The notes under the pieces were generated by a model, which saw nothing but the letters and a program-made list of their open reading frames with translations, was not told the DNA's origin and ran no database searches. Of a stretch of 64,000 bases of DNA, positions 9,476 through 18,594 are shown in pieces; position 1 is the first letter of the stretch, and each line of letters starts with the position of its first letter. The DNA comes from Burkholderia sp. WSM2232. GTDB lineage: Bacteria > Pseudomonadota > Gammaproteobacteria > Burkholderiales > Burkholderiaceae. The stretch lies in contig NZ_AWZV01000038.1 in NCBI RefSeq assembly GCF_000472545.1, positions 124 to 64,123 on the forward strand, read 5' to 3'. The position numbers and the translations under genes are program-made.

Positions 9476-10201
9476 ATGAACCGTCTATCTCCTTCTCCCT
9501 TGAACTCGTTTGGCGACGTGGCCCGAGCCGTCGATTGGGCACTCGTCACACGGCGCAGCGTCCGTGCTTTCCTGCCCACGCAGGTTCCTCGCGAGCAGAT
9601 CGAGGCCATCCTCGACGTGGCTCGTTTCAGCGCAACTGGCGTCAACATTCAGCCCTGGCATGTGCATGTCGTGACTGGCGCAATGAAATCCCGCCTTTCT
9701 GCCGCCATCAACGAAATCAATGACGATCCAGGCCGTAGCTCCGAGCTGGACGAGCCTTACGATTACTATCCGCGCGAATGGATTGCACCCTATGTGGATC
9801 GTCGGCGTGCGGTTGGCTGGAACCTGTATGGCTTGCTCGGCATCGAGAAGGGGGACAAAGAGCGGATGCACGTGCAGCACGGTCGCAACTACAACTTCTT
9901 TGATGCACCCGTGGGCCTGTTCTTTACGGTTGACCGGGTCATGCGTGAAGGGAGTCTGCTCGACACGGGGATGTTTCTGCAAAGCGTCATGATCGCCGCC
10001 CGGGCGCGAGGCCTCGACACCTGCCCGCAGGCGGCGTTCAACAAGTTCCACCGTGTCATCGCGAAAGAGCTGTCCATTCCCGACAACCAGATGTTGGTCT
10101 GCGGAATGAGTCTGGGTTATGCCGATCACAACTGCATCGAAAACACTCTGGTAACAGAGCGCATTCGTGTACGCGATTTCACTACTTTTTATAATGAATG
10201 A
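9476..10201 (+). CDS. Nitroreductase-family flavoprotein
   Basis: 241 residues of the NfsB/FRP-like fold. The FMN-binding start TRRSVRAFLP, the helix AILDVARFSATGVNIQPW and the late motif CGMSLGYAD are all present. Such enzymes use NAD(P)H to reduce nitro, quinone or enone groups, so the substrate is open. The in-frame ATG at 9437 would add 13 residues; 9476 fits the family N-terminus better. Its stop is 14 bases before the acyl-CoA ligase start, so the two are probably co-transcribed. Confidence 0.85.
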   Translation: MNRLSPSPLNSFGDVARAVDWALVTRRSVRAFLPTQVPREQIEAILDVARFSATGVNIQPWHVHVVTGAMKSRLSAAINEINDDPGRSSELDEPYDYYPREWIAPYVDRRRAVGWNLYGLLGIEKGDKERMHVQHGRNYNFFDAPVGLFFTVDRVMREGSLLDTGMFLQSVMIAARARGLDTCPQAAFNKFHRVIAKELSIPDNQMLVCGMSLGYADHNCIENTLVTERIRVRDFTTFYNE

Positions 10202-10215
10202 ACGGAGACAAAGTC

Positions 10216-11868
10216 ATGAGTGCAACGGCCTATTCTCGAGGACTTGAGAAGAACGCGGCAAACCACGTTCCATTGACGCCCTTGACCTTTCTCGATCGAA
10301 CCGCCGACGTTTATCCGGATCGGACCGCGATCATTCATGGCGACTTCCGGCAGACGTGGGCGAAAACGCGTGAGCGTTGCTATCGCTTCGCGTCGGCGCT
10401 CGTTCGGCTGGGGATCGAACCGGGCGACACGGTGTCGATCATCGCGCCCAACACCCCGGCCATGCTTGAGGCCCACTTCGGCGTCCCTCTCTCGGGGGCC
10501 GTTCTCAATGCCATTAATTGCCGCCTTGATGCTGACGGCATCGCCTTCATTCTGCGCCACGGAGAATGCAAGCTCTTGCTGGTGGACCGCGAATTGGCCC
10601 CGCTCGTCGAGAAAGCATTGCGGTCGGTTCCCAACCCACCGCGCGTGATCGACATCAACGATCACGAAGCGCCCGACGGTCCCGCCATCGGCGAGACTGA
10701 CTATGAGTCGCTGCTGGCGAGCGGTGATCCCGCATTTGCAGGCCGCCGGCCGGTTGACGAGTGGACGCCGATCGCCTTGAACTACACCTCGGGCACCACT
10801 GGGGATCCGAAAGGCGTTGTTCCGAGCCACCGTGGCACCTATCTGATGAGCCTGCTGCAAATGACGAACTGGCCGCTCCCACGTTGGCCGATTTACCTGT
10901 GGACGCTTCCTATGTTCCATGCGAACGGCTGGTGCTTCACGTGGGCGATTACGGCCGCGGCGGGAACGCATGTCTGTTTGCGCAAGGTGAATGCCGCGAA
11001 CATTCTCTCCGCCATTGTCGAACATGGCGTCGATCATTTTTGTGCGGCGCCGATCGTGCTCTCAGGCATTGCGAGCATGCCTCAATCGGAACGGCAGGCG
11101 CTGCCGCGTCGTGTGCGGGTGCTTACCGCCGGTTCGCCAGCGCCAGCAGCGATTCTGGAAGCCGTTGGCGCAATGGGTTTCGATGTCGACCATGTGTTTG
11201 GAATTACCGAGATTTCCGGTACCCCGATCAGCTGTGCATGGCACGACGAGTGGGACGCGTTCTCGCCGGAGCAACAAGGAAAGTTAAAAGCGCGGCAAGG
11301 TGTGCGTGCAGCGGCGTTCGAGAGCATGTCGGTCGCTGATCTTGCGACGCTCGAACCAGTGCCTGCTGATAGCGCGTCTTGCGGCGAAGTTCTAGTCCGG
11401 GGCAATACCGTAATGATGGGGTACTTCAAGAATGCCGACGCAACGGCAAAAGCTTTCGCCGGCGGTTGGTTTCATACCGGTGATCTTGCGGTCGTTCATC
11501 CAGACGGCTATATCCAGATCACGGACCGCTCCAAGGACGTCATCATCTCGGGTGGAGAAAACATTTCGTCCGTCGAGGTGGAGGAGGTGATTTATCGCAT
11601 GTCGGGCGTGCTTAACGCGGCCGTGGTCGCTCAGCCGGATGACAAATGGGGCGAAACGCCTTGTGCTTTCATCGAACTGAGACCCGATGCCGCTAACGTC
11701 ACGGAGCAGGATGTCATCTTGTTCTGCCGGGAGCGATTGGCGCATTTCAAATGCCCTCGTCGGGTGATTTTCGGCGAATTGCCGAAGACTGCCACAGGCA
11801 AGATCCAGAAGTTCCGTCTCCGGGAGCAAGCGGGCAGCCAGGTAGCGATCACGAGGCTGGCGGGATGA
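10216..11868 (+). CDS. Acyl-CoA synthetase (AMP-forming)
   Basis: 550 residues of the ANL superfamily. The P-loop is NYTSGTTGDPKG, then the A5 region GITEISG, the A7-A8 segment WFHTGDLAVVHPDGYIQITD with the hinge DRSKDVIISGGENIS, and the C-terminal lysine motif PKTATGKIQK. It activates a carboxylic acid as the acyl-AMP and then the CoA thioester. The start at 10216 is set by CGGAGAC; an in-frame ATG at 10198 overlaps the nitroreductase stop. The set of esterase, transporter, ligase, dehydrogenase and thiolase suggests CoA-dependent degradation, though hydratase and dehydrogenase steps are missing here. Confidence 0.92.
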   Translation: MSATAYSRGLEKNAANHVPLTPLTFLDRTADVYPDRTAIIHGDFRQTWAKTRERCYRFASALVRLGIEPGDTVSIIAPNTPAMLEAHFGVPLSGAVLNAINCRLDADGIAFILRHGECKLLLVDRELAPLVEKALRSVPNPPRVIDINDHEAPDGPAIGETDYESLLASGDPAFAGRRPVDEWTPIALNYTSGTTGDPKGVVPSHRGTYLMSLLQMTNWPLPRWPIYLWTLPMFHANGWCFTWAITAAAGTHVCLRKVNAANILSAIVEHGVDHFCAAPIVLSGIASMPQSERQALPRRVRVLTAGSPAPAAILEAVGAMGFDVDHVFGITEISGTPISCAWHDEWDAFSPEQQGKLKARQGVRAAAFESMSVADLATLEPVPADSASCGEVLVRGNTVMMGYFKNADATAKAFAGGWFHTGDLAVVHPDGYIQITDRSKDVIISGGENISSVEVEEVIYRMSGVLNAAVVAQPDDKWGETPCAFIELRPDAANVTEQDVILFCRERLAHFKCPRRVIFGELPKTATGKIQKFRLREQAGSQVAITRLAG

Positions 11869-12572
11869 CGCTGTCGGTCCGCTTGACGACCTCTGCGCTG
11901 TCTCGAAGACGATGTCGGCCTGCAATCGTCGAGAACGACGATGCGGACTGGTCCTTTGGACACGACCGCGCATGGTTCATCACCTGAGACTGACACCGCG
12001 TCGGCAGTTGGGCGAAGTTCTATCAGACGCAACCATCCTGAGGTTCGGCAGTAATTCCCGTCCGGGCTCTAGCGCGGTCACAGGTGGAAGCGCTTTTGCT
12101 GGTTGTCCTCTGAAGAATATGGAAACTGTCCGTTGCGGTCTCGCTCGAGTAACGATAGGTGCCAGCCCCAGGAGCCCACGGACATCGGCAGACGTCGAAC
12201 AAACCTCCAGACTTGTCGTCATCCAAGCGCCAACTTCGGTGCGGCGCTTCGGGCGATGTCGCGCTATCGAACTCCCCGATTTCCCGGAAACATTCGCTAC
12301 GCTAGCAGGGTTACTGAACTTGCCAGCGCCTCTCTGAACACCGCTGGCGTTGATTGTGGGCGCCAACAGCAAGGAAGCAAAGAGGGCAATCGACGACGGA
12401 GAGCAAAGGGGCGCTGCGCGCGCTCGAAGATGACAAGCTTGTAATGCGCTCGTCAGCGTTGGGTCAGTGCCCATTGCCCACAATCCGTTCAACCCTTCAC
12501 GAATCGCAACGGAGGGAACCCGGGCCGCGCTCATCGTGAATGTGGCCGCAACTCACAGACAGGTGAATGATC
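11869..12572. other. Gene-poor stretch of about 700 bases
   Basis: Neither strand holds a frame with a recognisable family or a ribosome binding site. Base composition is flatter than in the neighbouring genes, which would fit a decayed gene, but no remnant could be identified. Confidence 0.35.
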
Positions 12573-12890
12573 ATGAAAGCACTGCTCAACGTTGTCCTCG
12601 TTTCCTGCGCACTGGCCGCGCCCGCGCTTTCTTTCGCGCAAACCGTCCATCAGCCGGTGACGCGTGCGGAAGTCCGCGCCGATCTCGTACAGTTTGAAAT
12701 GGCCGGATATCGTCCGGTCGCGTCGGACGCGCAGTATCCCGCGGACATTCAGACCGCCGAGGCGAAGGTGTCCGCCGCACAGACTGCTACGTACGCGACG
12801 TCGGTAGGAGGAGTGTCGATGAACGGCTCGTCGCAAGCAGGCGCGCCGGCATCGGTGGACGGTGCCGGGCACATTTACTTCGGACATTGA
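12573..12890 (+). CDS. DUF4148 secreted small protein
   Basis: 105 residues: a signal peptide (MKALLNVVLVSCALAAPALSFA) followed by the DUF4148 core, seen in TRAEVRADLVQFEMAGYRP and YPADIQTAEAKV. The family is known almost only from Burkholderiales, where many paralogues occur; its role is not known. The start at 12573 is preferred over the ATG two codons earlier because it sits at usual distance from AGGTGAA. It is a single gene; the aldo-keto reductase converges on it. Confidence 0.85.
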   Translation: MKALLNVVLVSCALAAPALSFAQTVHQPVTRAEVRADLVQFEMAGYRPVASDAQYPADIQTAEAKVSAAQTATYATSVGGVSMNGSSQAGAPASVDGAGHIYFGH

Positions 12891-12918
12891 GCCGCGTTTG
12901 CGGTGTCGTGTGCAACCG

Positions 12919-12962
12919 CCGGGCGGGCAAAGAATGCGTTTCCCGCGATGCGGGCCGCCCGG
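12919..12962. terminator. Bidirectional hairpin between convergent genes
   Basis: Arms CCGGGCGG (12919-12926) and CCGCCCGG (12955-12962) pair perfectly, and an inner hairpin CCCGC-GAT-GCGGG (12942-12954) abuts the right arm. It lies between the DUF4148 gene and the converging aldo-keto reductase. No T-run follows. Confidence 0.45.
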
Positions 12963-13032
12963 GTTGTCGCTGGTTGCCGGTGCTTGCGGCCGGTAACCGG
13001 AAAGCAATGTTCGACGGCTTCTTAACGAGGCT

Positions 13033-14016
13033 TTACCACTGCTGATGGACAAACGGCGCGATCTTTTGCAGATACAGCGCGCGAAGGACTTCCATGGCCG
13101 AATCTGTCAGGGGCGGCAGTTCGCTCGCCTCAGCGTTTGCCTTGGCTTGCGCTGCGTTCTTCGCCCCTGGGATGACAGTCGTCACGCCATCGTTCATGAG
13201 AATCCAGCGAAGCGCGAACTGCGCCATCGTGGCGTTTTGCGGGACCAGTGAGCGGATTTCGTCGACGGCTTCCAGAGCGACGTCATAAGGAACGCCGGCA
13301 AACGTCTCGCCTTTGTCGAAGGCCTCGCCGTTACGATTGAAAAGGCGATGGTCATTGGCCGCAAACGTCGTCTCGCGCGTCATTTTTCCGGTGAGCAGGC
13401 CCGACGCAAGAGGCACCCGGACGATAACGGCGACTCCTCGCTCACGAGCTTCCTGAATGAAGCGGGCAGGCCTTTGCCTGAAAATGTTGTAGATGATCTG
13501 TACCGATTTCACGCCCGGATATTCGATCGCTTTCAGACCTTCTTCGACTTTCTCGACCGACACACCGTAGCTGCTGATCTTTCCCGCTGCGACCATGCGG
13601 TCCATTGCATCGAAAACCTCTGGCCGGTAATACACCTCGGTCGGTGGACAATGAAGCTGGACGAGATCGAGCCGCTCCATCTCCAGGTTCTTCAAGGACC
13701 GGTCGACAAAAGCATTCAGATTCGCTGCGGTGTAGCCTTGCGCCACGTGCGGGTCCAGTCGCCGACCAGCCTTGGTCGCAACGAAGGGTCGCGGTCCTGA
13801 GCGTTCCTTCAGCACGTCCGCGATGATCCGCTCCGAGCGGCCGTCGCCGTAAACGTCCGCGGTGTCAATGAAGGTCGTACCGCTATCGAGCGCTGCGTGC
13901 AGAGCCGCCTTTGCATCGCTCTCGGCGACGTCGCCCCATGAACCTCCAATGGCCCACGCGCCAAAGCCGATTTCAGAGACGCTCTTTTCTGCGTGTCCGA
14001 ACTTCCGTTCTTTCAT
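13033..14016 (-). CDS. Aldo/keto reductase
   Basis: 327 residues of the AKR TIM barrel. The tetrad is visible: Asp and Tyr in FIDTADVYGDG, Lys in VATKAGRR, His in LVQLHCPP. The NADPH site is suggested by GAKNAAQAKANAEA near the C-terminus. It reduces aldehydes or ketones in the cytoplasm, or runs in reverse on a sugar or alcohol. Only 13 bases separate it from the upstream SDR stop, so it is the second gene of a two-gene operon controlled by the divergent LysR. The substrate is unknown. Confidence 0.9.
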   Translation of the reverse strand: MKERKFGHAEKSVSEIGFGAWAIGGSWGDVAESDAKAALHAALDSGTTFIDTADVYGDGRSERIIADVLKERSGPRPFVATKAGRRLDPHVAQGYTAANLNAFVDRSLKNLEMERLDLVQLHCPPTEVYYRPEVFDAMDRMVAAGKISSYGVSVEKVEEGLKAIEYPGVKSVQIIYNIFRQRPARFIQEARERGVAVIVRVPLASGLLTGKMTRETTFAANDHRLFNRNGEAFDKGETFAGVPYDVALEAVDEIRSLVPQNATMAQFALRWILMNDGVTTVIPGAKNAAQAKANAEASELPPLTDSAMEVLRALYLQKIAPFVHQQW

Positions 14017-14029
14017 CTTGATTCTCCGT

Positions 14030-14803
14030 TCATGGCATGAGTTGTCCGCCGTTGACCTCGATGATCTGCCCCGTGATGTACCCCGACATGGCGGGAGACG
14101 CGAGGAACAGGAACGCCCCGACGCACTCCTGCGGCAGGCCTTCTCTGCCCATCGGCACCGTGGCGGTCTGCGACGCCCAGATTTCCGGCGGCGTGTATTT
14201 GTCGTGGAACGGCGTCTGTATGAGTCCGGGTGCTACCGCGTTGACCCGGATTCCGTCGTTTACAAATTCTTTTGCGTGGCCACGGGTCAAACTGCTGACG
14301 AAGCTTTTTGACGCCGCGTAAAGCACCGCTCCTGCGCCGCCGCCGGTACGTGCGGCAACGGACGAGGTATTGATGACGTAACCACGTGATTCCTTCAGAA
14401 AGGGATGGGCAGCCGAGGTTGCTTCCCAAACCGACCTTGCGTTCAGATTGACGACGCGTTCGAAGTGGCTGGCCGAGGCGCCTATAGATGCCAGCCGACC
14501 TAACATGGCGCCGGCGTTATTGATGAGCCCATTGAGCCCGCCTAGCAGTTGCGCCGCTTCCTTCACAACTCTCGATGCTTCGCCCGGCTCGCTGACGTCG
14601 CCCTGGACAAGATGAATGCGCTCCGGCCACTCCGCACGCAGCGCTTGCGCAGCCGCTTCGCTCTCGTTGAAATGCGCGACCACGTGCGCGCCTTGAGCGG
14701 CAAATGCGCGAACAACAGCCGCTCCAATTCCAGTCGACCCGCCCGTGACGAGAACTCTCGTATCTTTCAGATCGCCGATCTGTATTTGTTCAAGTCCATG
14801 CAT
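14030..14803 (-). CDS. SDR-family oxidoreductase
   Basis: 257 residues. Cofactor motif TGGSTGIGAA, NNAG motif, and Ser-Tyr-Lys in INTSSVAARTGGG with YAASK, so it is a classical SDR with an intact active site. The N-terminal IGDLKDTRVLVTG and the C-terminal ITGQIIEVNGGQLMP are usual for FabG-like dehydrogenases. It is the first gene after the divergent LysR promoter region and probably acts with the adjacent aldo/keto reductase on one alcohol or carbonyl compound. Confidence 0.88.
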   Translation of the reverse strand: MHGLEQIQIGDLKDTRVLVTGGSTGIGAAVVRAFAAQGAHVVAHFNESEAAAQALRAEWPERIHLVQGDVSEPGEASRVVKEAAQLLGGLNGLINNAGAMLGRLASIGASASHFERVVNLNARSVWEATSAAHPFLKESRGYVINTSSVAARTGGGAGAVLYAASKSFVSSLTRGHAKEFVNDGIRVNAVAPGLIQTPFHDKYTPPEIWASQTATVPMGREGLPQECVGAFLFLASPAMSGYITGQIIEVNGGQLMP

Positions 14804-14892
14804 GGAATTTCCTCCGAATGGATAAACATGAGCGGGGCATACGCCGCAGCGCTCCGGGTTCTCGACGAAGAAAATGATTACATACCGTAGAA

Positions 14893-14928
14893 TGAAGCGG
14901 ATTCACTGGAACGATGAACGGCATTCAT
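14893..14928. promoter_or_regulatory. Two tandem LysR T-N11-A boxes
   Basis: Two dyads of the form TGAA-N5-TTCA lie at 14893-14905 (spacer GCGGA) and 14915-14927 (spacer CGGCA, extended by one matching base on each side). Each fits the T-N11-A rule for LysR proteins, and they are 22 bases apart, about two helical turns. The right one ends two bases before the LysR start codon, so binding there would block translation initiation or transcription of lysR itself. They lie 90-125 bases upstream of the SDR start. Confidence 0.65.
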
Positions 14929-14929
14929 C

Positions 14930-15859
14930 ATGGCAAAGAACGACCGGATCGATTTTGCGGACTTAAGGCTGTTTCTTGCGATAGTCAGGTGCCGGAGTTT
15001 CCGGCTGGCTGCGATTGAACTCGGGCAGACGCCGTCTGCAGTCAGTCACGCGATGCGGCGGCTGGAAGACCGCCTCGGCGCAAAACTGCTGAACCGGACG
15101 AGCAGGGCGGTTTCGCCCACGGAGGCGGGGCTCGATCTCGCTTCCCGGCTGGAAGAAGGCTTCAATCAGATCGGTTCGGCTCTCGAGAGTTTTGAAGCGC
15201 CCGGTACCGCGCGACTCGGCTCTTTACGTCTGAATGTTTTCGCGGATGCCGCCCACTTGCTGATCGCACCGGCATTGCCGGAATTCGCACGCCTGTGTCC
15301 CGAAGTGCAGCTTACCGTGGTGGTCGATAACCGGCCGATCGACATCGTTGCAGAAGGATACGACGCCGGCATTCGCTACGGTCATCACGTTCCCGAAGAC
15401 ATGGTTGCAGTGCCGCTTACCGGCCCGCAGCGATGGGTGATGGCCGCGTCGCCCGCATACCTGAAGAAACACGGCACTCCTCGTCACGTCAGCGAACTGG
15501 CCGATCACAACTGCCTTCAGCTTTTGCTCGGTGACAATTCGAGCTACCGTTGGGAATTGAGCGTAGCAGGTAAAACAACCCCGATCCGAGTGCCCGGGTC
15601 GATCACGATCAACGATACTGCCACTACGATTAGCGCGTGCAAGGCGGGAATGGGCATAGCGTATCTGCTCGAGGCTCGAATCGCCGATGAACTGGCGCGG
15701 CGTACCCTGAGGGTTGTGCTCGCCGACCATGCGTGCGCTGAGGACCCACTCCACATGTACTACAGTGGTCGTCGATACAACCACCCGGCGTTGCTTAGCT
15801 TGATCAATATCATCCGGAAACAGCAGTCACTCGCGAAGATTTCAAGGTCGCGCGAGTAA
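14930..15859 (+). CDS. LysR-family regulator
   Basis: 309 residues. The N-terminal winged helix-turn-helix is FLAIVRCRSFRLAAIELGQTPSAVSHAMRRLEDRLG, followed by a substrate-binding domain. The IRYGHHVPEDMVAVPL segment places it in the DsdC/AaeR-like (CrgA) subgroup. It is divergent from the SDR-aldo/keto reductase pair and most likely controls it. The start overlaps the region of its own presumed operators and has no clear ribosome binding site. Confidence 0.92.
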   Translation: MAKNDRIDFADLRLFLAIVRCRSFRLAAIELGQTPSAVSHAMRRLEDRLGAKLLNRTSRAVSPTEAGLDLASRLEEGFNQIGSALESFEAPGTARLGSLRLNVFADAAHLLIAPALPEFARLCPEVQLTVVVDNRPIDIVAEGYDAGIRYGHHVPEDMVAVPLTGPQRWVMAASPAYLKKHGTPRHVSELADHNCLQLLLGDNSSYRWELSVAGKTTPIRVPGSITINDTATTISACKAGMGIAYLLEARIADELARRTLRVVLADHACAEDPLHMYYSGRRYNHPALLSLINIIRKQQSLAKISRSRE

Positions 15860-15903
15860 GCCGGACCGGGGCCGCTAATTGCTGCGCTGAAGGGGCGCTC
15901 AGC

Positions 15904-17073
15904 TTACACGGTACTCACGCAAGTGCGCTGCGTCCGCAATGCACTTAGCACGGCGTCCACGACCCGCTCGACGCCGGGCCAGTTTTTTTCGTGTTGGCCT
16001 TCGATATAGACCTCCGGTGACACGCTCTTGTAGTGTTCCGGGTAGCCCCAGATCGCATCGTGAACCGTTGGCCTCGTGATGCTGCCGCCGAGCACTGCGA
16101 CCGTTGGCCGGTGGAACGCAGCAGCCACATGCATCAGCATCGAGGAGTTTGTCAGGACGGCATTTGCATTTTCGGCGAGCGCAAAGACCGTTCGCATCGG
16201 CACGTCGCCGGTGACCGAACGCACTGGGACATTGGGTCCCGCGGCGACGATCGCTTCATTGGCGCGCGCCTTGTCGGCCTCGCTACCAACTATAAGAATC
16301 TCGCAGCGGTCGCCGGACCGTTGCAATGTGGACGCAATCTGCGAGAGCGCTGCCCCAAACTGCCGGGGATCCCAAGCCTTGGTGGGAACACCCGCTCCGA
16401 CGCCGACCAGCACTCGCCATGTCGAGCCCGCTTCCGGGGAGTGATTTGTCCAGATCCTCTTGGCGCTTGCTCGTTCGGCTGCCGTGAGGAAAAGCTGAGG
16501 TCGAGCGTCGGGCAGCTCCGTTGCGCCGAGCAGCTCAGCTTGCGCGAGCGCGGCGCGGCCGGATTGGCGGCGCGCAAAGTCAATGTAAGCGTGACACCCG
16601 CTGTGGCCGCCGCGATAGCCGCGCACGCCGATGCGATATCGCACACCAAGCCGCATCATCAGAAGCGCCCCCATATAACTGCCGAGGACGTCGATTCCGA
16701 CGTCAAACCCGCCCCGCTTGCGCAGCGCGGCGACCTGCGGCGATTTCAGCAGGAAACGCACGACGTCACCGGGTGAGCGGTTCTCGACGATCTTGTTGTT
16801 CCATGGTGCGTCGATCTCGACGATTTCATCGACGAACGGATTGTTTTCCAGAATCGGACGCCCCCAACTGCCGATGCCGGCAACGATTCGGGTGGCCGGG
16901 AAGCGTTTTTTGAGCGCCTCGAAGATCGGTGTCGCACTCAGCAATTCCCCAAAATCGTTCGGTCGAAGGACAAGAATTTCACGCGGCGTACTGCGACGAG
17001 GGTCATGCCGGGACGGGGTCAAGCGGCCAATCATCCAGACCGGGAATTCAGTAAGCAAGCTTTTCCATTCCAT
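15904..17073 (-). CDS. Glycosyltransferase family 9 (heptosyltransferase-like)
   Basis: 389 residues in two Rossmann-like halves of the GT-B fold. ILVLRPNDFGELLSATPIFEAL is the N-terminal GT9 motif, and the C-terminal half has ALAENANAVLTNSSMLMHVAAAF and RPTVAVLGG, which normally bind the ADP-heptose donor. The usual TxDT-like segment reads LTNSSMLMH, so the donor may differ. No LPS gene is near, so this is an orphan. The start at 17073 is chosen over 17133 because the family motif begins about 30 residues in. It converges on the LysR gene. Confidence 0.82.
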   Translation of the reverse strand: MEWKSLLTEFPVWMIGRLTPSRHDPRRSTPREILVLRPNDFGELLSATPIFEALKKRFPATRIVAGIGSWGRPILENNPFVDEIVEIDAPWNNKIVENRSPGDVVRFLLKSPQVAALRKRGGFDVGIDVLGSYMGALLMMRLGVRYRIGVRGYRGGHSGCHAYIDFARRQSGRAALAQAELLGATELPDARPQLFLTAAERASAKRIWTNHSPEAGSTWRVLVGVGAGVPTKAWDPRQFGAALSQIASTLQRSGDRCEILIVGSEADKARANEAIVAAGPNVPVRSVTGDVPMRTVFALAENANAVLTNSSMLMHVAAAFHRPTVAVLGGSITRPTVHDAIWGYPEHYKSVSPEVYIEGQHEKNWPGVERVVDAVLSALRTQRTCVSTV

Positions 17074-17289
17074 TGCATATCCACGAGATGAGGTGAGTGC
17101 CGAGCCGCGCGCAGCGACGCACCGAGTGTGCATGGAAGGAGGTGCCCGGTCTGTGGGCCGCCATACGAAACTGGCGCGTCGCGAGCGCTCGCCGGTATGG
17201 CGCGTTCGCGAGCTCGCAGCTTTCCGTCGCCGGTGTTGAGCCCGGCGGACTTCAGTTCACGGGTTTTCTTCCTGACGCAACGTCAAGAC

Positions 17290-17408
17290 GCGTACACCGT
17301 TTTGGGCTTGCCCTCTTGCAGCACCAGGCCGGTTCGCGGCTTTCCCCAATGCAGCACCTGAGGAGGCTCGTGCATTTCGCGTCCGATGCCGTGTCCGCAA
17401 TACTTCTC
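17290..17408 (-). pseudogene. Methionine aminopeptidase fragment
   Basis: Translating the minus strand from 17408 gives about 36 clear residues of type I methionine aminopeptidase: EKYCGHGIGREMHEPPQVLH followed by WGKPRTGLVLQEG. This covers the metal-ligand histidine region. Directly upstream the frame breaks, and downstream the FTIEPM segment that should follow is replaced by unrelated sequence and a stop. It is a short decayed copy; the housekeeping gene must lie elsewhere. Confidence 0.75.
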
Positions 17409-17761
17409 TTACGACGTGGCGCCCGACTGGGCGAAGAACGCTGCCTCCCTGAGGCCAACGGCACGACAATGACCAACGCCCTCGGTTTCCCGAAGCCGCG
17501 CAACTGCACGCAACGCATGGTCAACGATCGAAGAAAACGGCCAGGGCTGGTCATCTTGCCTCGATGCCAAACTTCCTCGTGCCGCGACTCAACATCGCTA
17601 TCGGCGGTATCAGTGCAACGGCGTCAGGCAGAGCATCAAGCGCTCTCAGACGGTGACAACCCGAAGCAATAGCCACCTGACAAGACTCGCTGTACCGTGG
17701 CTCAGTAGCCGCCGAATCTGCGTCCCCCGAGCGGGAACGACGCGACAGCGACGTCGAGGGC
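17409..17761. other. Non-coding stretch beside the aminopeptidase fragment
   Basis: About 350 bases without a recognisable gene. With 17074-17289 it forms a ~690-base gap whose only identifiable content is the aminopeptidase fragment, so the rest may be decayed DNA of the same event. Confidence 0.35.
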
Positions 17762-18511
17762 TCAAACGGCCAATGACCCGCCGTCCACGAACAATTCAAC
17801 GCCCGCGATATAGCTGCTCTCGCTCGACGCCAAAAAGAGCACGGCGCGCGCGACTTCATCCGGCTGGCCCAGACGCCCCAGCGGCACCAGCTGGTTCAGC
17901 ATATCTTCGACCCCCGGCCGCGCATCGAGGTAGCTTCGCATCGGGCTAGTCTCGGTCCCGCCCGGCGAGACCACGTTCACGCGAATGCCTCGCTCTTTCA
18001 GGTCGGTCGTCCAGCTTCGCGCAAACGACCGCACAGCCGCCTTGCTTGCGTTGTAGAGCGACTGGCCAGGAAAGCCTTTGCTGCCAGCCACCGAGCCATT
18101 GAGGACGACAGCGCTACCCGACGAAAGCAGCGGCAAGGCCTTCTGCACAGTGAAGAGCATGCCGCGCACGTTGAGGCCGAAAAGCCTGTCGAAACCCTCC
18201 TCGTCAATAGTGCCCAGCGGACGCGGTTCCACTTCGGCAACGCCTGCATTTGCGAAGACCACGTCGAGCCTGCCCTGATCGCGCTGGATGCGCTCATACA
18301 GTCGATCAAGGTCGGCGAGGTTACTCGCGTCCCCCCGAACGCCCACGGAACCATTGCCGATTTCTTGTATTGCCTCGTCCAGTCGACTTTGCCTGCGCCC
18401 CGTAATGTAGACTCGCGCGCCTTCCTTTGCGAAAAGCCTGGCGCTCGCAAGGCCAATGCCCTCGCTGCCGCCGGTGATCGCCACAACCTTGTTCTCGAAT
18501 CGCTTTGCCAT
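17762..18511 (-). CDS. SDR-family oxidoreductase
   Basis: 249 residues. TGGSEGIGLAS cofactor motif, FANAGVAEVEP in place of NNAG, and Ser-Tyr-Lys in LNGSVAGSKGFPGQSLYNASK. The TGRRQSRLDEA segment after the second strand suggests NADP preference. The start follows GGGGAGCAT. It faces a divergent TetR gene across an 83-base gap filled by two operator-like dyads, so it is almost surely the TetR target. Such TetR-SDR pairs are common in responses to reactive carbonyls or xenobiotics; the substrate is not known. Confidence 0.9.
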   Translation of the reverse strand: MAKRFENKVVAITGGSEGIGLASARLFAKEGARVYITGRRQSRLDEAIQEIGNGSVGVRGDASNLADLDRLYERIQRDQGRLDVVFANAGVAEVEPRPLGTIDEEGFDRLFGLNVRGMLFTVQKALPLLSSGSAVVLNGSVAGSKGFPGQSLYNASKAAVRSFARSWTTDLKERGIRVNVVSPGGTETSPMRSYLDARPGVEDMLNQLVPLGRLGQPDEVARAVLFLASSESSYIAGVELFVDGGSLAV

Positions 18512-18526
18512 ATGCTCCCCTTTGTG

Positions 18527-18573
18527 TAAGTGGATGATTGCTCCACTTAGTATATGGAGGCATTATCCACTTA
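18527..18573. promoter_or_regulatory. Tandem TetR operator dyads
   Basis: The first dyad is perfect: TAAGTGGA (18527-18534), 7-base spacer, TCCACTTA (18542-18549). The second starts 24 bases later with the same geometry and a degenerate left arm: TATATGGA (18551-18558), 7 bases, TCCACTTA (18566-18573). Together they fill the SDR/TetR divergent gap, 16 and 22 bases from the two start codons, so a bound repressor would cover both promoters. Confidence 0.75.
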
Positions 18574-18594
18574 TCAACAGAAATCAAGGCAAAG

